DNA of 64,000 nt from Hanamia caeni. Lineage in GTDB: Bacteria; Bacteroidota; Bacteroidia; Chitinophagales; Chitinophagaceae. Under the pieces are notes generated by a model that saw only the letters and a list, made by a program, of their open reading frames with translations, had not been told where the DNA came from and made no database searches. The stretch lies in the NCBI RefSeq assembly GCF_003721595.1, contig NZ_RJJR01000001.1, forward strand, positions 62,001 through 126,000, read 5' to 3'. The translations under genes and the position numbers were made by a program. This document shows, one piece after another, positions 17,491 to 25,599 of the stretch; positions within the stretch are counted from its first letter, which is position 1; every line of letters starts with the position of its first letter.

Positions 17491-18261
17491 ATGAATTTTA
17501 ACTTAAATCAAATTCCTAAAAGAGTTGAAAAACCGAGGAAATTTGGAATTACAATGATCATGGACAAGGGGCTGAGCCTTGAAGAAGCGAAAAATTTGAT
17601 CAGCGCTGCAGGCCCTCATATTGATATTATTAAATTAGGATTTGGAACTGCCTATGTAACGCCACATTTGCGCGAGAAAATTGAATTGTATCAATCATTT
17701 AATATTCCCGTTTATTTTGGAGGAACCCTATTTGAAGCATTCCTCGTAAGAAATCAGTTTAACGACTATCTCGCATTATGCAACGATTTTAAGGTTACAC
17801 ACATGGAAGTCAGCGACGGCTCAATTACAATTCCTCATACCGAAAAGTGTGGATATATTGAAAAGCTTACTAAATATGGAACTGTGCTCAGCGAAGTTGG
17901 AAGTAAAGACGCCACTAACATTATGCCTCCTTACAAATGGATTGAACAAATGAGCGCTGAATTAGAAGCCGGAGCTTCTTATGTCATTGCTGAGGCCAGG
18001 GAAGCCGGAAACGTCGGTTTATATCGTGATAGTGGCGAGGTTCGTCAGGGCTTGGTAAATGAAATTTTAACGAAAATTCCTGCGGAAAAAATTCTTTGGG
18101 AAGCGCCTCAAAAAGCACAGCAGCTTTATTTTCTTGAGCTGGTAGGATGTAACGCTAATCTGGGAAATATTGCGCCATCAGAAATTATTCCGCTTGAAGC
18201 AATGCGTGTTGGATTACGCGGTGATACCTTCCATTTATACCTGGAAAAAGAATCTGCTTAA
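17491..18261 (+). CDS. comA: Phosphosulfolactate synthase (ComA family)
   Basis: 256 aa, full family length. ComA adds sulfite to phosphoenolpyruvate to give (2R)-phospho-3-sulfolactate, the first step of coenzyme M synthesis in methanogens. The sequence has the TIM-barrel motifs of the family: DIIKLGFGTAYV, MEVSDGSITIP, SEVGSKD, YVIAEAREAGNVGLY. Bacteroidota do not make coenzyme M, so the product may feed cysteate for sulfonolipids or another sulfonate (inference). Followed 39 bases later by aroE on the same strand. No comB or comC is adjacent. Confidence 0.88.
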   Translation: MNFNLNQIPKRVEKPRKFGITMIMDKGLSLEEAKNLISAAGPHIDIIKLGFGTAYVTPHLREKIELYQSFNIPVYFGGTLFEAFLVRNQFNDYLALCNDFKVTHMEVSDGSITIPHTEKCGYIEKLTKYGTVLSEVGSKDATNIMPPYKWIEQMSAELEAGASYVIAEAREAGNVGLYRDSGEVRQGLVNEILTKIPAEKILWEAPQKAQQLYFLELVGCNANLGNIAPSEIIPLEAMRVGLRGDTFHLYLEKESA

Positions 18262-18300
18262 AATCACAACGCTGTGCTTTGCAGCATTTAAAAATTTATA

Positions 18301-19047
18301 ATGAAAACTTACGGCTTAATTGGCCGTTCATTAGGCCATTCATTTTCTGAAAAATATTTCTCTGAAAAATTCAGAAAAGAAAATATCGAAAATTGCGAAT
18401 ATCGCAATTTTGAAATTCACGAGCTTAATATCGAAATACCCTTCTTAAAAAAAAATTCCACATTACAAGGCCTCAACGTCACCATTCCTTATAAAACTGA
18501 TATTCTTTCTTTTCTTGACAAGTTATCTGACGAATGCAGCCAAATCAATGCCTGTAATTGTATCAAAATAAAAAATGGCGAATGGAAAGGGTTTAATACC
18601 GATATCACGGGGTTTGAAAAATCTTTTTCACCTCATTTAAAACCCATTCATCAAAAGGCAATCATTTTAGGTACGGGCGGAGCTTCACATGCGGTTGCCT
18701 TTGTTTTACAAAAATTGAATATTGATTTTGTAAAAGCATCCAGAAGTAAAAAAAGTGCGGATTCTGTAATTTCCTATGGTGACATTACCGCAAATACAAT
18801 GAAAGAATTTCAGATTTTTATAAATACTACTCCGCTCGGTACTTTCCCAAATATAAATGAATGCCCATCCTTGCCTTATGAGTTTGTTACGAGCGAACAT
18901 TATTTTTTTGACCTCGTATATAATCCTTCTAAAACCCTATTTCTTTCGCTTGCAGAAAAGAATGGCGCAACTATTGAAAATGGTTCAAAAATGTTAGCTA
19001 TCCAGGCCGAAGAAAGCTGGAAAATATGGAATGAAGCTGACCAGTAA
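18301..19047 (+). CDS. aroE: Shikimate dehydrogenase
   Basis: 248 aa. Reduces 3-dehydroshikimate to shikimate with NADPH in aromatic amino acid synthesis. Substrate-binding serines in GRSLGHSFS (Ser10, Ser14), NVTIPYK with catalytic Lys65, GFNTDITGF with Asp101, and the NADP loop ILGTGGASHAV (about 122-132) are all present. Slightly shorter than the E. coli enzyme, as usual in this phylum. Cytoplasmic. Confidence 0.95.
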   Translation: MKTYGLIGRSLGHSFSEKYFSEKFRKENIENCEYRNFEIHELNIEIPFLKKNSTLQGLNVTIPYKTDILSFLDKLSDECSQINACNCIKIKNGEWKGFNTDITGFEKSFSPHLKPIHQKAIILGTGGASHAVAFVLQKLNIDFVKASRSKKSADSVISYGDITANTMKEFQIFINTTPLGTFPNINECPSLPYEFVTSEHYFFDLVYNPSKTLFLSLAEKNGATIENGSKMLAIQAEESWKIWNEADQ

Positions 19048-19074
19048 AGCAATAAACAGTGAAGATTTTTATTC

Positions 19075-19506
19075 TCAACTTGCGAGGATATTTTTAAGTA
19101 GTGCAGGAAGAGCCTTCACTTTTTTGTCTTCGTAATCGAAACCAACCATTGTGGTCTTCGCCAATGCAATAAGGATAATATTTCCGTTTCTCTTAGAAAA
19201 AATTTTATAAAACAATTCAAATCCGACACGCGATATTTCTCCTGCATAGAGTTCGACCTCCAGCAAATCGCCATAAAAACATTCATTCTTAAATTCCACC
19301 GAAAGGTCGCTCATAATAAGTGCAATACCGCCTGCATTGAGTTCAGTAAATCCAAATTCCTGAAAAAATTTGAACCGCGCTTCGTGGATTATTTCAACTA
19401 TGGCATTATTACTTACATGGTTGCCATAATTTAAATCAGTGATTCTGACAGGAATAATAAAAGAATCCAACCGTTGTTCTGGTAAATTAATTCTTATGCG
19501 TGGCAT
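19075..19506 (-). CDS. Acyl-CoA thioesterase, 4HBT hotdog fold
   Basis: 143 aa from the ATG at 19506. A longer frame reaching 19575 overlaps the next upstream gene and is not preferred. The segment VRITDLNYGNHVSNNAIVEI is the active-site strand and helix of YbgC/FadM-type 4-hydroxybenzoyl-CoA thioesterases, which hydrolyse acyl-CoA. Ends 27 bases before aroE's stop region (convergent). Last in a run of five minus-strand genes. Confidence 0.85.
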   Translation of the reverse strand: MPRIRINLPEQRLDSFIIPVRITDLNYGNHVSNNAIVEIIHEARFKFFQEFGFTELNAGGIALIMSDLSVEFKNECFYGDLLEVELYAGEISRVGFELFYKIFSKRNGNIILIALAKTTMVGFDYEDKKVKALPALLKNILAS

Positions 19507-19519
19507 AATTAGAAAATTA

Positions 19520-20098
19520 TTATTGCAGCTTTTCCATATTGGAAGCATCAACCACAAGATCGGCGATGCCAGCAAAGGTGGGAGATATTGTGCTGCTCAG
19601 CATTATTTTTTGCCATTTATCTACTTTTTTGCTCCATGTAGGTTTTGGTGGGAAGTCATTATTGGCTGCGATAATCAGGGTGGCTGCTTTTGGTGAAATC
19701 TTTACCGGCTGCCCCTCCGGGCCTGCCACAGTGATATATTTTTTGGGAATATCCGGTGATTGTAAATCGTTCAAAACTATCTCATGCTTTTCTTTAGGGC
19801 TGTGTATAATAGATTCCAGAATTCTATGATTCAATGCCATTGAATCTCTCATTATTTTATTAGAAACAGTGGTCGTAGAGTTCTCGGACGAGGGAGAATT
19901 ATGTTTGAAGAATAACGAACCCAAGAAAATAATTACTAAAGATGCTGCTGCTATTGCCAGGTAATATAAACTTTTTGATTTTTTTCTATCCGTTATTTTG
20001 ATGATTTTATTACCGGCCAAATCTTTACTGATATCGCTCCAAATATTTTCAGGAGGAGTCACTTCAAAATCGTACAATTTATTTTTAAAGTTTTGCAT
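19520..20098 (-). CDS. Putative anti-sigma factor (single-pass membrane protein)
   Basis: 192 aa. A cytoplasmic N-terminus with the motif FEVTPPENIWSDISKDL, typical of Bacteroidota anti-sigma-like proteins, is followed by one transmembrane helix (about residues 45-64, YYLAIAAASLVIIFLGSLFF) and a periplasmic domain with no known catalytic motif. The ECF sigma gene lies 21 bases upstream on the same strand, so it is the likely partner. Anti-sigma activity is inferred from topology and context. Confidence 0.75.
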   Translation of the reverse strand: MQNFKNKLYDFEVTPPENIWSDISKDLAGNKIIKITDRKKSKSLYYLAIAAASLVIIFLGSLFFKHNSPSSENSTTTVSNKIMRDSMALNHRILESIIHSPKEKHEIVLNDLQSPDIPKKYITVAGPEGQPVKISPKAATLIIAANNDFPPKPTWSKKVDKWQKIMLSSTISPTFAGIADLVVDASNMEKLQ

Positions 20099-20119
20099 TA
20101 TTGTTAAATATAAATTGGC

Positions 20120-20695
20120 TTACTTTTTTTCCTTATTTTTTAATGCGCCAGTCCCCGATTCAATAATTTTTTTAAGGGCTCCTTTAGCCCTTGCCAATTG
20201 AGATTTACTGGTGCCTTCGGTAATCCCCAACATATCTGCAATCTCCTTGTGTGAATATCCTTCCACCACATGCATATTGAAAACCTGCTTATATCCCGGC
20301 GATAATTCATTTATAATGCTCAGAATATCTTTGGTAGCCAAAGAATCCAGCGCATCAAGTGCTACATCTTCAATCGTGTTTTCATGAACTTCATTCACGT
20401 TATACAATTTCACTTTTTTTCTAAAATGTTCAATTGAAGTGTTGATAAATATACGCCTTATCCATCCTTCAAACGAGCCTTCACCTCTGAATTTTGGCAG
20501 ACTTTTATAAACTTTAATAAAACCCTCCTGCATCACATCATTTGCATCTTCCGTATTTTCAGTGTAACGAAGGCACACACCGTACATTTTTGAAGAAAAT
20601 CTGTCATACAGCAACTTTTGCATTTCCGGATTTCCTTCTATGCATCCTTTTATTAAGTCGCTTTCTGAGGGAGTATGGTTGCCTCGGGTAATCAA
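20120..20695 (-). CDS. ECF RNA polymerase sigma factor (second)
   Basis: 191 aa. Sigma region 2 (YTENTEDANDVMQEGFIKVYKSL; Trp/Phe-rich GEGSFEGWIRRIFINTSIEH) and region 4 with the helix-turn-helix HKEIADMLGITEGTSKSQLA are complete. Closest in style to the RpoE/SigW group of Bacteroidota. The downstream gene encodes a likely anti-sigma. Upstream, no twin of the GGGTTAC promoter seen near 5891 is visible. Confidence 0.92.
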   Translation of the reverse strand: MITRGNHTPSESDLIKGCIEGNPEMQKLLYDRFSSKMYGVCLRYTENTEDANDVMQEGFIKVYKSLPKFRGEGSFEGWIRRIFINTSIEHFRKKVKLYNVNEVHENTIEDVALDALDSLATKDILSIINELSPGYKQVFNMHVVEGYSHKEIADMLGITEGTSKSQLARAKGALKKIIESGTGALKNKEKK

Positions 20696-20729
20696 ATTTT
20701 ATAGGTTTTTCGAAATATCAGATTTTAAT

Positions 20730-21311
20730 TCATGAACTACTTAATAAATAATCAGTTAGCTTTTCAATCGCTTTTTTTCTGTGGCTAAAACTGTTTTTTT
20801 CAGCCATCGCCATTTCAGCAAAGGTTTTTATAGATCCGTCTGGAACAAAAACCGAATCGTATCCAAAGCCGGCACTTCCCCGTCGTTCCGCAACGATGCT
20901 GCCCTGGCAGATTCCTTCAAAAAATACTGTCTTTCCTTTATACATCAAACAAATGACTGTTCTAAATCTTGCCAGCCGGTCTGTTGTGTCGGCTAATTTA
21001 CCTAAAAGTTTGTCAATATTATTTTCAAACGACCGTGCTTCGCCTGCATATCTTGCGCTTTTTACGCCCGGTTCCCCGTCCAGCGACTTTACTTCCAGTC
21101 CAGTATCTTCAGAAAAGCAATCCTGATTTGAAAGCTCATAAATTACTTTCGCTTTTTCCTTTGCATTTTCTTCCAACGTGTCAAATGGCTCCGCAATATC
21201 GATTTCGATTCCCGCCTCTTTGAGTGAGATAATATCAAATTTTTCGAGAACTATACTTTTAACTTCAGAAACTTTATTTTCATTATTTGTGGCGAAAATG
21301 ATAGTGTTCAT
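20730..21311 (-). CDS. rdgB: XTP/dITP diphosphatase (RdgB/HAM1)
   Basis: 193 aa, full length. Removes ITP, dITP and XTP from the nucleotide pool, yielding the monophosphate and pyrophosphate. N-terminal FATNNENKVSEV is the substrate-binding loop, SEDTGLEVKSLDGEPGVKSA is the metal/catalytic region, and GFGYDSVF and FAEMAMAEKNSFSHR near the C-terminus complete the family signature. The preceding gene ends two bases upstream. Confidence 0.95.
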   Translation of the reverse strand: MNTIIFATNNENKVSEVKSIVLEKFDIISLKEAGIEIDIAEPFDTLEENAKEKAKVIYELSNQDCFSEDTGLEVKSLDGEPGVKSARYAGEARSFENNIDKLLGKLADTTDRLARFRTVICLMYKGKTVFFEGICQGSIVAERRGSAGFGYDSVFVPDGSIKTFAEMAMAEKNSFSHRKKAIEKLTDYLLSSS

Positions 21312-21312
21312 A

Positions 21313-21807
21313 TTATAGAAATAATTTTTGAAGGCTTGCCCACAATTGTCTTTTCAAGCCAGTATTTTTTAAAAACGTTTCGAAACCAGGGGCTGTCAGG
21401 TATAATTGATTTTGAAATTGTTGAACCTGGAAATGAGGTATTTCAAACGGTAAATCAAGCTCTGTATTTTTAACGCCAAAAATCAATATTTTTTTTGAGC
21501 CAAACTGACGGTTAAACTCCTGATAATTATTTTTATTAAAATGATAGTTCACCAGCGCAATCTCAGCCATTGAAAGATTACAGGCGGTTAAAAGCTTAGC
21601 CAAAAGGTCCATTTCATCATCACTCAAAAATTTATGAGCAGGATTATTAACAACAAATAATATTCGACTTTTGTTTTGCCCAAGGCTATCAATGGAGTCG
21701 TCTGTTTCAATTTTTACTTCGCTTTTTTTGTCCTTTGTCTCAGTCAAAGTATTAGGATATAAAATTGCGCACATCTGATCAGAAAGTTGAATATTATCCA
21801 AACTCAT
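21313..21807 (-). CDS. Conserved hypothetical protein, distantly like DNA polymerase III psi subunit
   Basis: 164 aa from ATG 21807; a longer frame to 21846 overlaps the divergent ilvE. After a variable 55-residue N-terminus there is a Rossmann-like core: RILFVVNNPAHKFLSDDEMD, KKILIFGV, and a C-terminal FLKNTGLKRQLWASLQKL. The pattern of a hydrophobic strand followed by xxNxPxxxLxxxE, and a C-terminal KRxLWxxL helix, resembles HolD, but similarity is weak. Cytoplasmic. One base before rdgB, so co-transcribed. The name is tentative. Confidence 0.5.
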   Translation of the reverse strand: MSLDNIQLSDQMCAILYPNTLTETKDKKSEVKIETDDSIDSLGQNKSRILFVVNNPAHKFLSDDEMDLLAKLLTACNLSMAEIALVNYHFNKNNYQEFNRQFGSKKILIFGVKNTELDLPFEIPHFQVQQFQNQLYLTAPGFETFLKNTGLKRQLWASLQKLFL

Positions 21808-21857
21808 AAATTTTTTCTCCTTCTTTTTTTCGTTTCTTTGTGGCAAATTTAAAGATA

Positions 21858-22919
21858 ATGACGGCCGCAGATGATATCAAAATCACAAAAGTAAAAAATA
21901 GCAAACTTGCTGAGCTGGATGCAAATAATTTACCATTTGGAAAATATTTTACCGATCACATGCTGGAGGTAAATTATAAAAATGGAGAATGGGGGCAATT
22001 GGAAATCAAGCCTTACCAGCCAATTAGCATTGATCCCGCATGTGCGGCCATTCACTATGGCCAGTCAATTTTTGAGGGAATTAAGGCTTATAAAAATGAA
22101 GAAGGGGAAACGTTTATTTTCCGGCCAATTGACAATTTTACAAGATTCAATATTTCGGCAGAAAGAATGAAAATGCCGCATGTACCGGAAGATATTTTCA
22201 TGGAAGGAATGAGACAGTTGGTAAAAATTGATGAAGAATGGATACCACACAGGCCGGACCATTCCTTGTATATCCGGCCGTTCATGTTTGCCACCGATAA
22301 TGTAATTGGTGTTAAGCCTGGCAGCAGCTACAAATTCCTTATAATCCTAAGTCCTACGGGCCCATATTACAGCGCCCCAATGCGCATTTATGTGGAACAA
22401 AAATATGTACGAGCCGTTAGGGGAGGAGTTGGGTTCGCAAAAAATGCCGGAAACTACGGAGCGTCAATGTATGCAACGGAAGAAGCGAAGAGAAAAGGGT
22501 ATGACCAGGTTTTATGGACGGATGCTTTTGAACATAAATATGTGCAGGAATGTGGAACCATGAATGTTTTTTTTATCATGAATAATAAAGCAGTTACTCC
22601 GGCATTGGAAGATACGATTCTGGCAGGTGTAACAAGAGCCAGCGTTATCCAATTGATAGAAGATATGGGCATCGAGGTTGAGGAGAGATTGATTAATATC
22701 GATGAAATTACCGCGGCTTATAAAAATGGCCAATTGAGCGAGGTTTTCGGTACAGGAACTGCCGCCACAATTTCAATGGTAAAAGAACTTTGTTACAATG
22801 ATTTTGTAATGACATTTGAAACTGAAAAATGGAAAATTGCTCCCCAGGTGGGCAGAACGCTAAATGACATAAAAGAAGGAAAAGCAGAAGATAAATATGG
22901 CTGGCTTTGGAAGGTTTGA
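21858..22919 (+). CDS. ilvE: Branched-chain amino acid aminotransferase
   Basis: 353 aa from ATG 21858; a GTG at 21840 is in frame. Transfers amino groups between glutamate and the keto acids of Leu, Ile and Val. The PLP lysine is Lys195 in GFAKNAGNYGAS. HYGQSIFEGIKAY (about 67-79), SLYIRPFMFATD (136-147) and ECGTMNVFF are family motifs of the long (eukaryotic-like) BCAT type. Divergent from the psi-like gene with a 50-base gap. Confidence 0.95.
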   Translation: MTAADDIKITKVKNSKLAELDANNLPFGKYFTDHMLEVNYKNGEWGQLEIKPYQPISIDPACAAIHYGQSIFEGIKAYKNEEGETFIFRPIDNFTRFNISAERMKMPHVPEDIFMEGMRQLVKIDEEWIPHRPDHSLYIRPFMFATDNVIGVKPGSSYKFLIILSPTGPYYSAPMRIYVEQKYVRAVRGGVGFAKNAGNYGASMYATEEAKRKGYDQVLWTDAFEHKYVQECGTMNVFFIMNNKAVTPALEDTILAGVTRASVIQLIEDMGIEVEERLINIDEITAAYKNGQLSEVFGTGTAATISMVKELCYNDFVMTFETEKWKIAPQVGRTLNDIKEGKAEDKYGWLWKV

Positions 22920-22965
22920 TAAGATTTTCAACAACTTGTGAAATTGTTATACTATTCAAATAATT

Positions 22966-22996
22966 TTGGTTTTTACCAAACCGGCGCTTACCTTTG
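22966..22996 (+). promoter_or_regulatory. Bacteroidota-type promoter of rpsL-rpsG
   Basis: TTTG at 22966-22969 and TACCTTTG at 22989-22996, separated by 19 bases: a clean match to the -33/-7 consensus of this phylum. The rpsL ATG is at 23025. Confidence 0.8.
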
Positions 22997-23024
22997 CCGT
23001 CCAAAAAAATCAAGGTAAAAGATA

Positions 23025-23405
23025 ATGCCTACAATTCAACAATTAGTAAGAAAAGGAAGAACAATAATAAGAGCCAAAAGTAAATCAAGGGCTTTGGATA
23101 GCTGTCCTCAACGAAGAGGGGTTTGCACAAGAGTGTACACAACTACACCCAAAAAGCCTAATTCCGCCTTGCGCAAAGTGGCCAAAGTAAGGTTGACAAA
23201 CAAAATTGAGGTAATTGCCTATATACCCGGAGAAGGTCATAATTTACAAGAACACTCAATTGTTTTGCTTCGCGGAGGCAGGGTGAAAGATCTTCCCGGT
23301 GTTCGTTATCATATTGTTCGTGGCAGCCTGGATACGGCCGGAGTAAAAGACCGTAAGCAAAGCCGTTCTAAATATGGAACTAAAAAAGAAAAGGCCAAAA
23401 AGTAA
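23025..23405 (+). CDS. rpsL: 30S ribosomal protein S12
   Basis: 126 aa, full length. The [12 protein letters not shown] segment (Lys43, Lys44) at the decoding centre is wild type at the lysine linked to streptomycin resistance. [13 protein letters not shown] near residue 90 is the second conserved loop. Co-transcribed with rpsG, 53 bases downstream. Confidence 0.98.
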   Translation: MPTIQQLVRKGRTIIRAKSKSRALDSCPQRRGVCTRVYTTTPKKPNSALRKVAKVRLTNKIEVIAYIPGEGHNLQEHSIVLLRGGRVKDLPGVRYHIVRGSLDTAGVKDRKQSRSKYGTKKEKAKK

Positions 23406-23458
23406 AAGCAAATAAATTATTAACCTGATTCAAGAAGAATTAATATTTTAATATAACA

Positions 23459-23926
23459 ATGCGTAAAGCACAAGCAAAAAAACTTCCATTAGCCCCCGAT
23501 CCGAAATTTCAGGATAAGCTGGTTACCCGATTTGTAAATAATTTAATGTGGGAAGGCAAAAAAAGCGGCGCCTACAGTATTTTTTATGATGCGTTGGAAA
23601 GAGTTTCGAAAACAACAGGTGAAGACGGATACGAGATTTGGAAAAAAGCGCTTGCAAATGTTACTCCTGGTGTAGAAGTTAAAAGCCGCAGAATTGGAGG
23701 AGCCACATTTCAAATACCTTCAGAAGTAAGGGCAGATAGAAAGGTTTCTTTGAGTATAAAATGGCTAATCAAATACAGCCGCGACAGAAATGGACGTAGT
23801 ATGTCTGAGAAATTAGCGAATGAGATTATTGCAGCAAGCAAGGGAGAAGGCGCTGCTTACAAAAAGAAAGAAGATACTCATCGTATGGCAGATGCGAATA
23901 AAGCTTTTGCTCATTTCAGAATTTAA
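23459..23926 (+). CDS. rpsG: 30S ribosomal protein S7
   Basis: 155 aa, full length. Organises the head of the 30S subunit by binding 16S rRNA; core motifs [26 protein letters not shown], and [16 protein letters not shown] are intact. A terminator follows after 25 bases, so fusA, which often comes next in the str operon, is not part of this transcript. Confidence 0.98.
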   Translation: MRKAQAKKLPLAPDPKFQDKLVTRFVNNLMWEGKKSGAYSIFYDALERVSKTTGEDGYEIWKKALANVTPGVEVKSRRIGGATFQIPSEVRADRKVSLSIKWLIKYSRDRNGRSMSEKLANEIIAASKGEGAAYKKKEDTHRMADANKAFAHFRI

Positions 23927-24282
23927 GTACAGCAGAATTTCTAAAATATTTACCCTTCCGCTACGGAAAGGGTTTTTTATTGACAAATTTATTGAGAGGC
24001 ACATAAACTTGGCTCCCGTAGTGGTTAATTTTTAAGCTGTTGTGTAGAATGCTCCCCAAATATTATTATAGATTTATTCTTAAATTCAACAGAGCTAGTT
24101 AGGAAATAGGTCAACTAATTACTTCCTTCAGAAAATTCCGCAAAATTTAAATCAAATTTATTTGTTGGTTTACTGTATTTTCAGTGAAGCCTTCTATTAT
24201 TATAGTTATAAAATGGCTGCGCAGTTCTTTAACCCGCAATACGGTATGTTCTTTGATTCAGAATTTTTGAAAACTCTATGAA
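23927..24282. other. Intergenic region between rpsG and the response regulator
   Basis: 356 bases. Contains the rpsG terminator at 23952-23978. The remaining 300 bases are AT-rich with no convincing ORF, tRNA or repeat. Confidence 0.6.
23952..23978 (+). terminator. Rho-independent terminator after rpsG
   Basis: ACCCTTCCG (23952-23960) pairs with CGGAAAGGGT (23964-23973) with one bulged A and a three-base loop, followed by a T run to 23978. Confidence 0.85.
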
Positions 24283-24636
24283 ATGAAAAAGCGAATTCTT
24301 ATTACTGATGATGACGAAGGAGTTCAGGACATTTTCAGATTGATATTCGAACGCGCGGGCTATGACGTACAGATACTTGGCGAAGGTTTGTCTATTCTTG
24401 AAAATAATTACAAACGCCCGGATCTTTTTGTGCTCGATAGACAATTGAGTGGCCAGGATGGCTTAAAAGTCTGTAGGTTTTTGAAAAGCCAAAACACCAC
24501 AAAAGATATTCCTGTAATAATAGTTTCTGCCACCCCGGGAATTGGAAAAATGGCCAAAGAGGCCGGCGCTGATGATTTTATCGAAAAGCCTTTCCAAATA
24601 AAAGACTTGTTAGGGGTGGTGGAAAGATGGATTTAG
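24283..24636 (+). CDS. Single-domain response regulator (CheY-like receiver)
   Basis: 117 aa, receiver domain only. Acidic pocket Asp9/Asp10/Asp11, phosphoacceptor Asp52 (FVLDRQLSG), Ser in VSATPG, and Lys in FIEKPF are all present. No output domain, so it probably acts by protein contact in a phosphorelay. A PAS histidine kinase lies 1.5 kb downstream at 26169 and is a possible but unproven partner. Confidence 0.9.
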   Translation: MKKRILITDDDEGVQDIFRLIFERAGYDVQILGEGLSILENNYKRPDLFVLDRQLSGQDGLKVCRFLKSQNTTKDIPVIIVSATPGIGKMAKEAGADDFIEKPFQIKDLLGVVERWI

Positions 24637-24701
24637 AAATCATTTGATTCAATTCCTTTCCCCAGATTTTTCACATACTGATGTCATTAAAAAAAATAAT
24701 T

Positions 24702-24730
24702 TTTGTAAACTAAATTAATTAGTATATTTG
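24702..24730 (+). promoter_or_regulatory. Promoter of the LexA-like repressor gene
   Basis: TTTG at 24702-24705 and TATATTTG at 24723-24730, 17 bases apart, fit the Bacteroidota -33/-7 form. The -7 box sits exactly between two CTAA-N5-TTAG boxes, so repressor binding would block it. ATG at 24751. Confidence 0.75.
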
Positions 24731-24745
24731 GCCTAAATAAATTAG
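24710..24745 (+). promoter_or_regulatory. Predicted operator: two CTAAATWAATTAG boxes around the -7 element
   Basis: Box 1 CTAAATTAATTAG (24710-24722), ten-base spacer TATATTTGGC, box 2 CTAAATAAATTAG (24733-24745). Each 13-mer is an imperfect palindrome CTAAWT-N-AWTTAG. The two are 23 bases apart centre to centre, about two helical turns, suiting two repressor dimers on one face. The same layout lies before imuA at 53857-53892. Binding is inferred. Confidence 0.7.
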
Positions 24746-24750
24746 TCTTT

Positions 24751-25506
24751 ATGTCACAGGCAGGCCAAAACCTTAAATATCTTCGCAAATTGCGTGGGTG
24801 GACACAACAGGAATTTTCAACGAAACTAGGAATTAAAAGGTCATTGCTCGGAGCATACGAAGAGGAACGGGCAGATCCAAGACTGGATGTTTTGGAGACC
24901 GTTGGAGAAATATTTAAAGTTTCGCTTGATGAGCTTTTGCTTCAAAATATGGCAGAAACACAGGGGAGTAGTTATCTTGCGAAAAGAAGGCAGATGAAAA
25001 TGATGAGCGCGGATAGAAATGTAATCCATTTTGTTCCTGTAAAAGCTGCCGCAGGTTACCTTGCCGGGTATGCGGATAGTGAATTTATTGATGAGTTGAA
25101 CACCTTCACCCTTCCGATGCTGTCCGGAGGCAGTTATCGTGCATTTGAAATTATTGGAGACAGTATGCTTCCAACACCGAGCGGAAGTGTGATCGTCGGA
25201 GAAAGAGTTGAAGACCTCGAAAATGTTAAAAACAATGTAGCATATATTGTAGTAAGCAAAAATGAGGGTATTGTTTACAAGCGCGTTGTAAAAAATAATA
25301 AGAATAAAAATAAATTGACGCTCATAAGTGATAATCCGGCCTTTCAGCCTTACCAGGTTCAGGCAGCAGATGTGCTTGAGATGTGGCACGCACAGGCTAT
25401 TATCAATAAAGTAACCCAACAACAGAGATGGGATGTTGATGCTCTTGTAAATCTCGTGAGCAATTTGCAGGACCAGGTAAGTTCTTTAAAAAAGAAAATG
25501 AATTAA
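24751..25506 (+). CDS. LexA-like repressor: XRE helix-turn-helix plus S24 autopeptidase domain
   Basis: 251 aa. Residues 6-62 are an XRE helix-turn-helix (LRKLRGWTQQEFSTKLGIKR). Residues 95-215 are an S24/LexA-type peptidase domain with candidate cleavage bond Ala101-Gly102 (VPVKAAAG), nucleophile Ser138 (GDSMLP) and general base Lys177 (VYKRV). The spacings (36 and 39 residues) are close to those of E. coli LexA (about 34 and 37), so RecA-stimulated self-cleavage is plausible. A C-terminal coiled segment follows. Its own promoter carries two operator-like boxes that recur at imuA. No canonical LexA (winged helix) is in the window. Confidence 0.88.
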   Translation: MSQAGQNLKYLRKLRGWTQQEFSTKLGIKRSLLGAYEEERADPRLDVLETVGEIFKVSLDELLLQNMAETQGSSYLAKRRQMKMMSADRNVIHFVPVKAAAGYLAGYADSEFIDELNTFTLPMLSGGSYRAFEIIGDSMLPTPSGSVIVGERVEDLENVKNNVAYIVVSKNEGIVYKRVVKNNKNKNKLTLISDNPAFQPYQVQAADVLEMWHAQAIINKVTQQQRWDVDALVNLVSNLQDQVSSLKKKMN

Positions 25507-25599
25507 TTATCGATAAGTTTGCTGTATTGCATTTATTCAGTATTATGCATCGCTTTACTCAATTTTTTAAATACATCGTTTAACATCAAAATTTAACTC

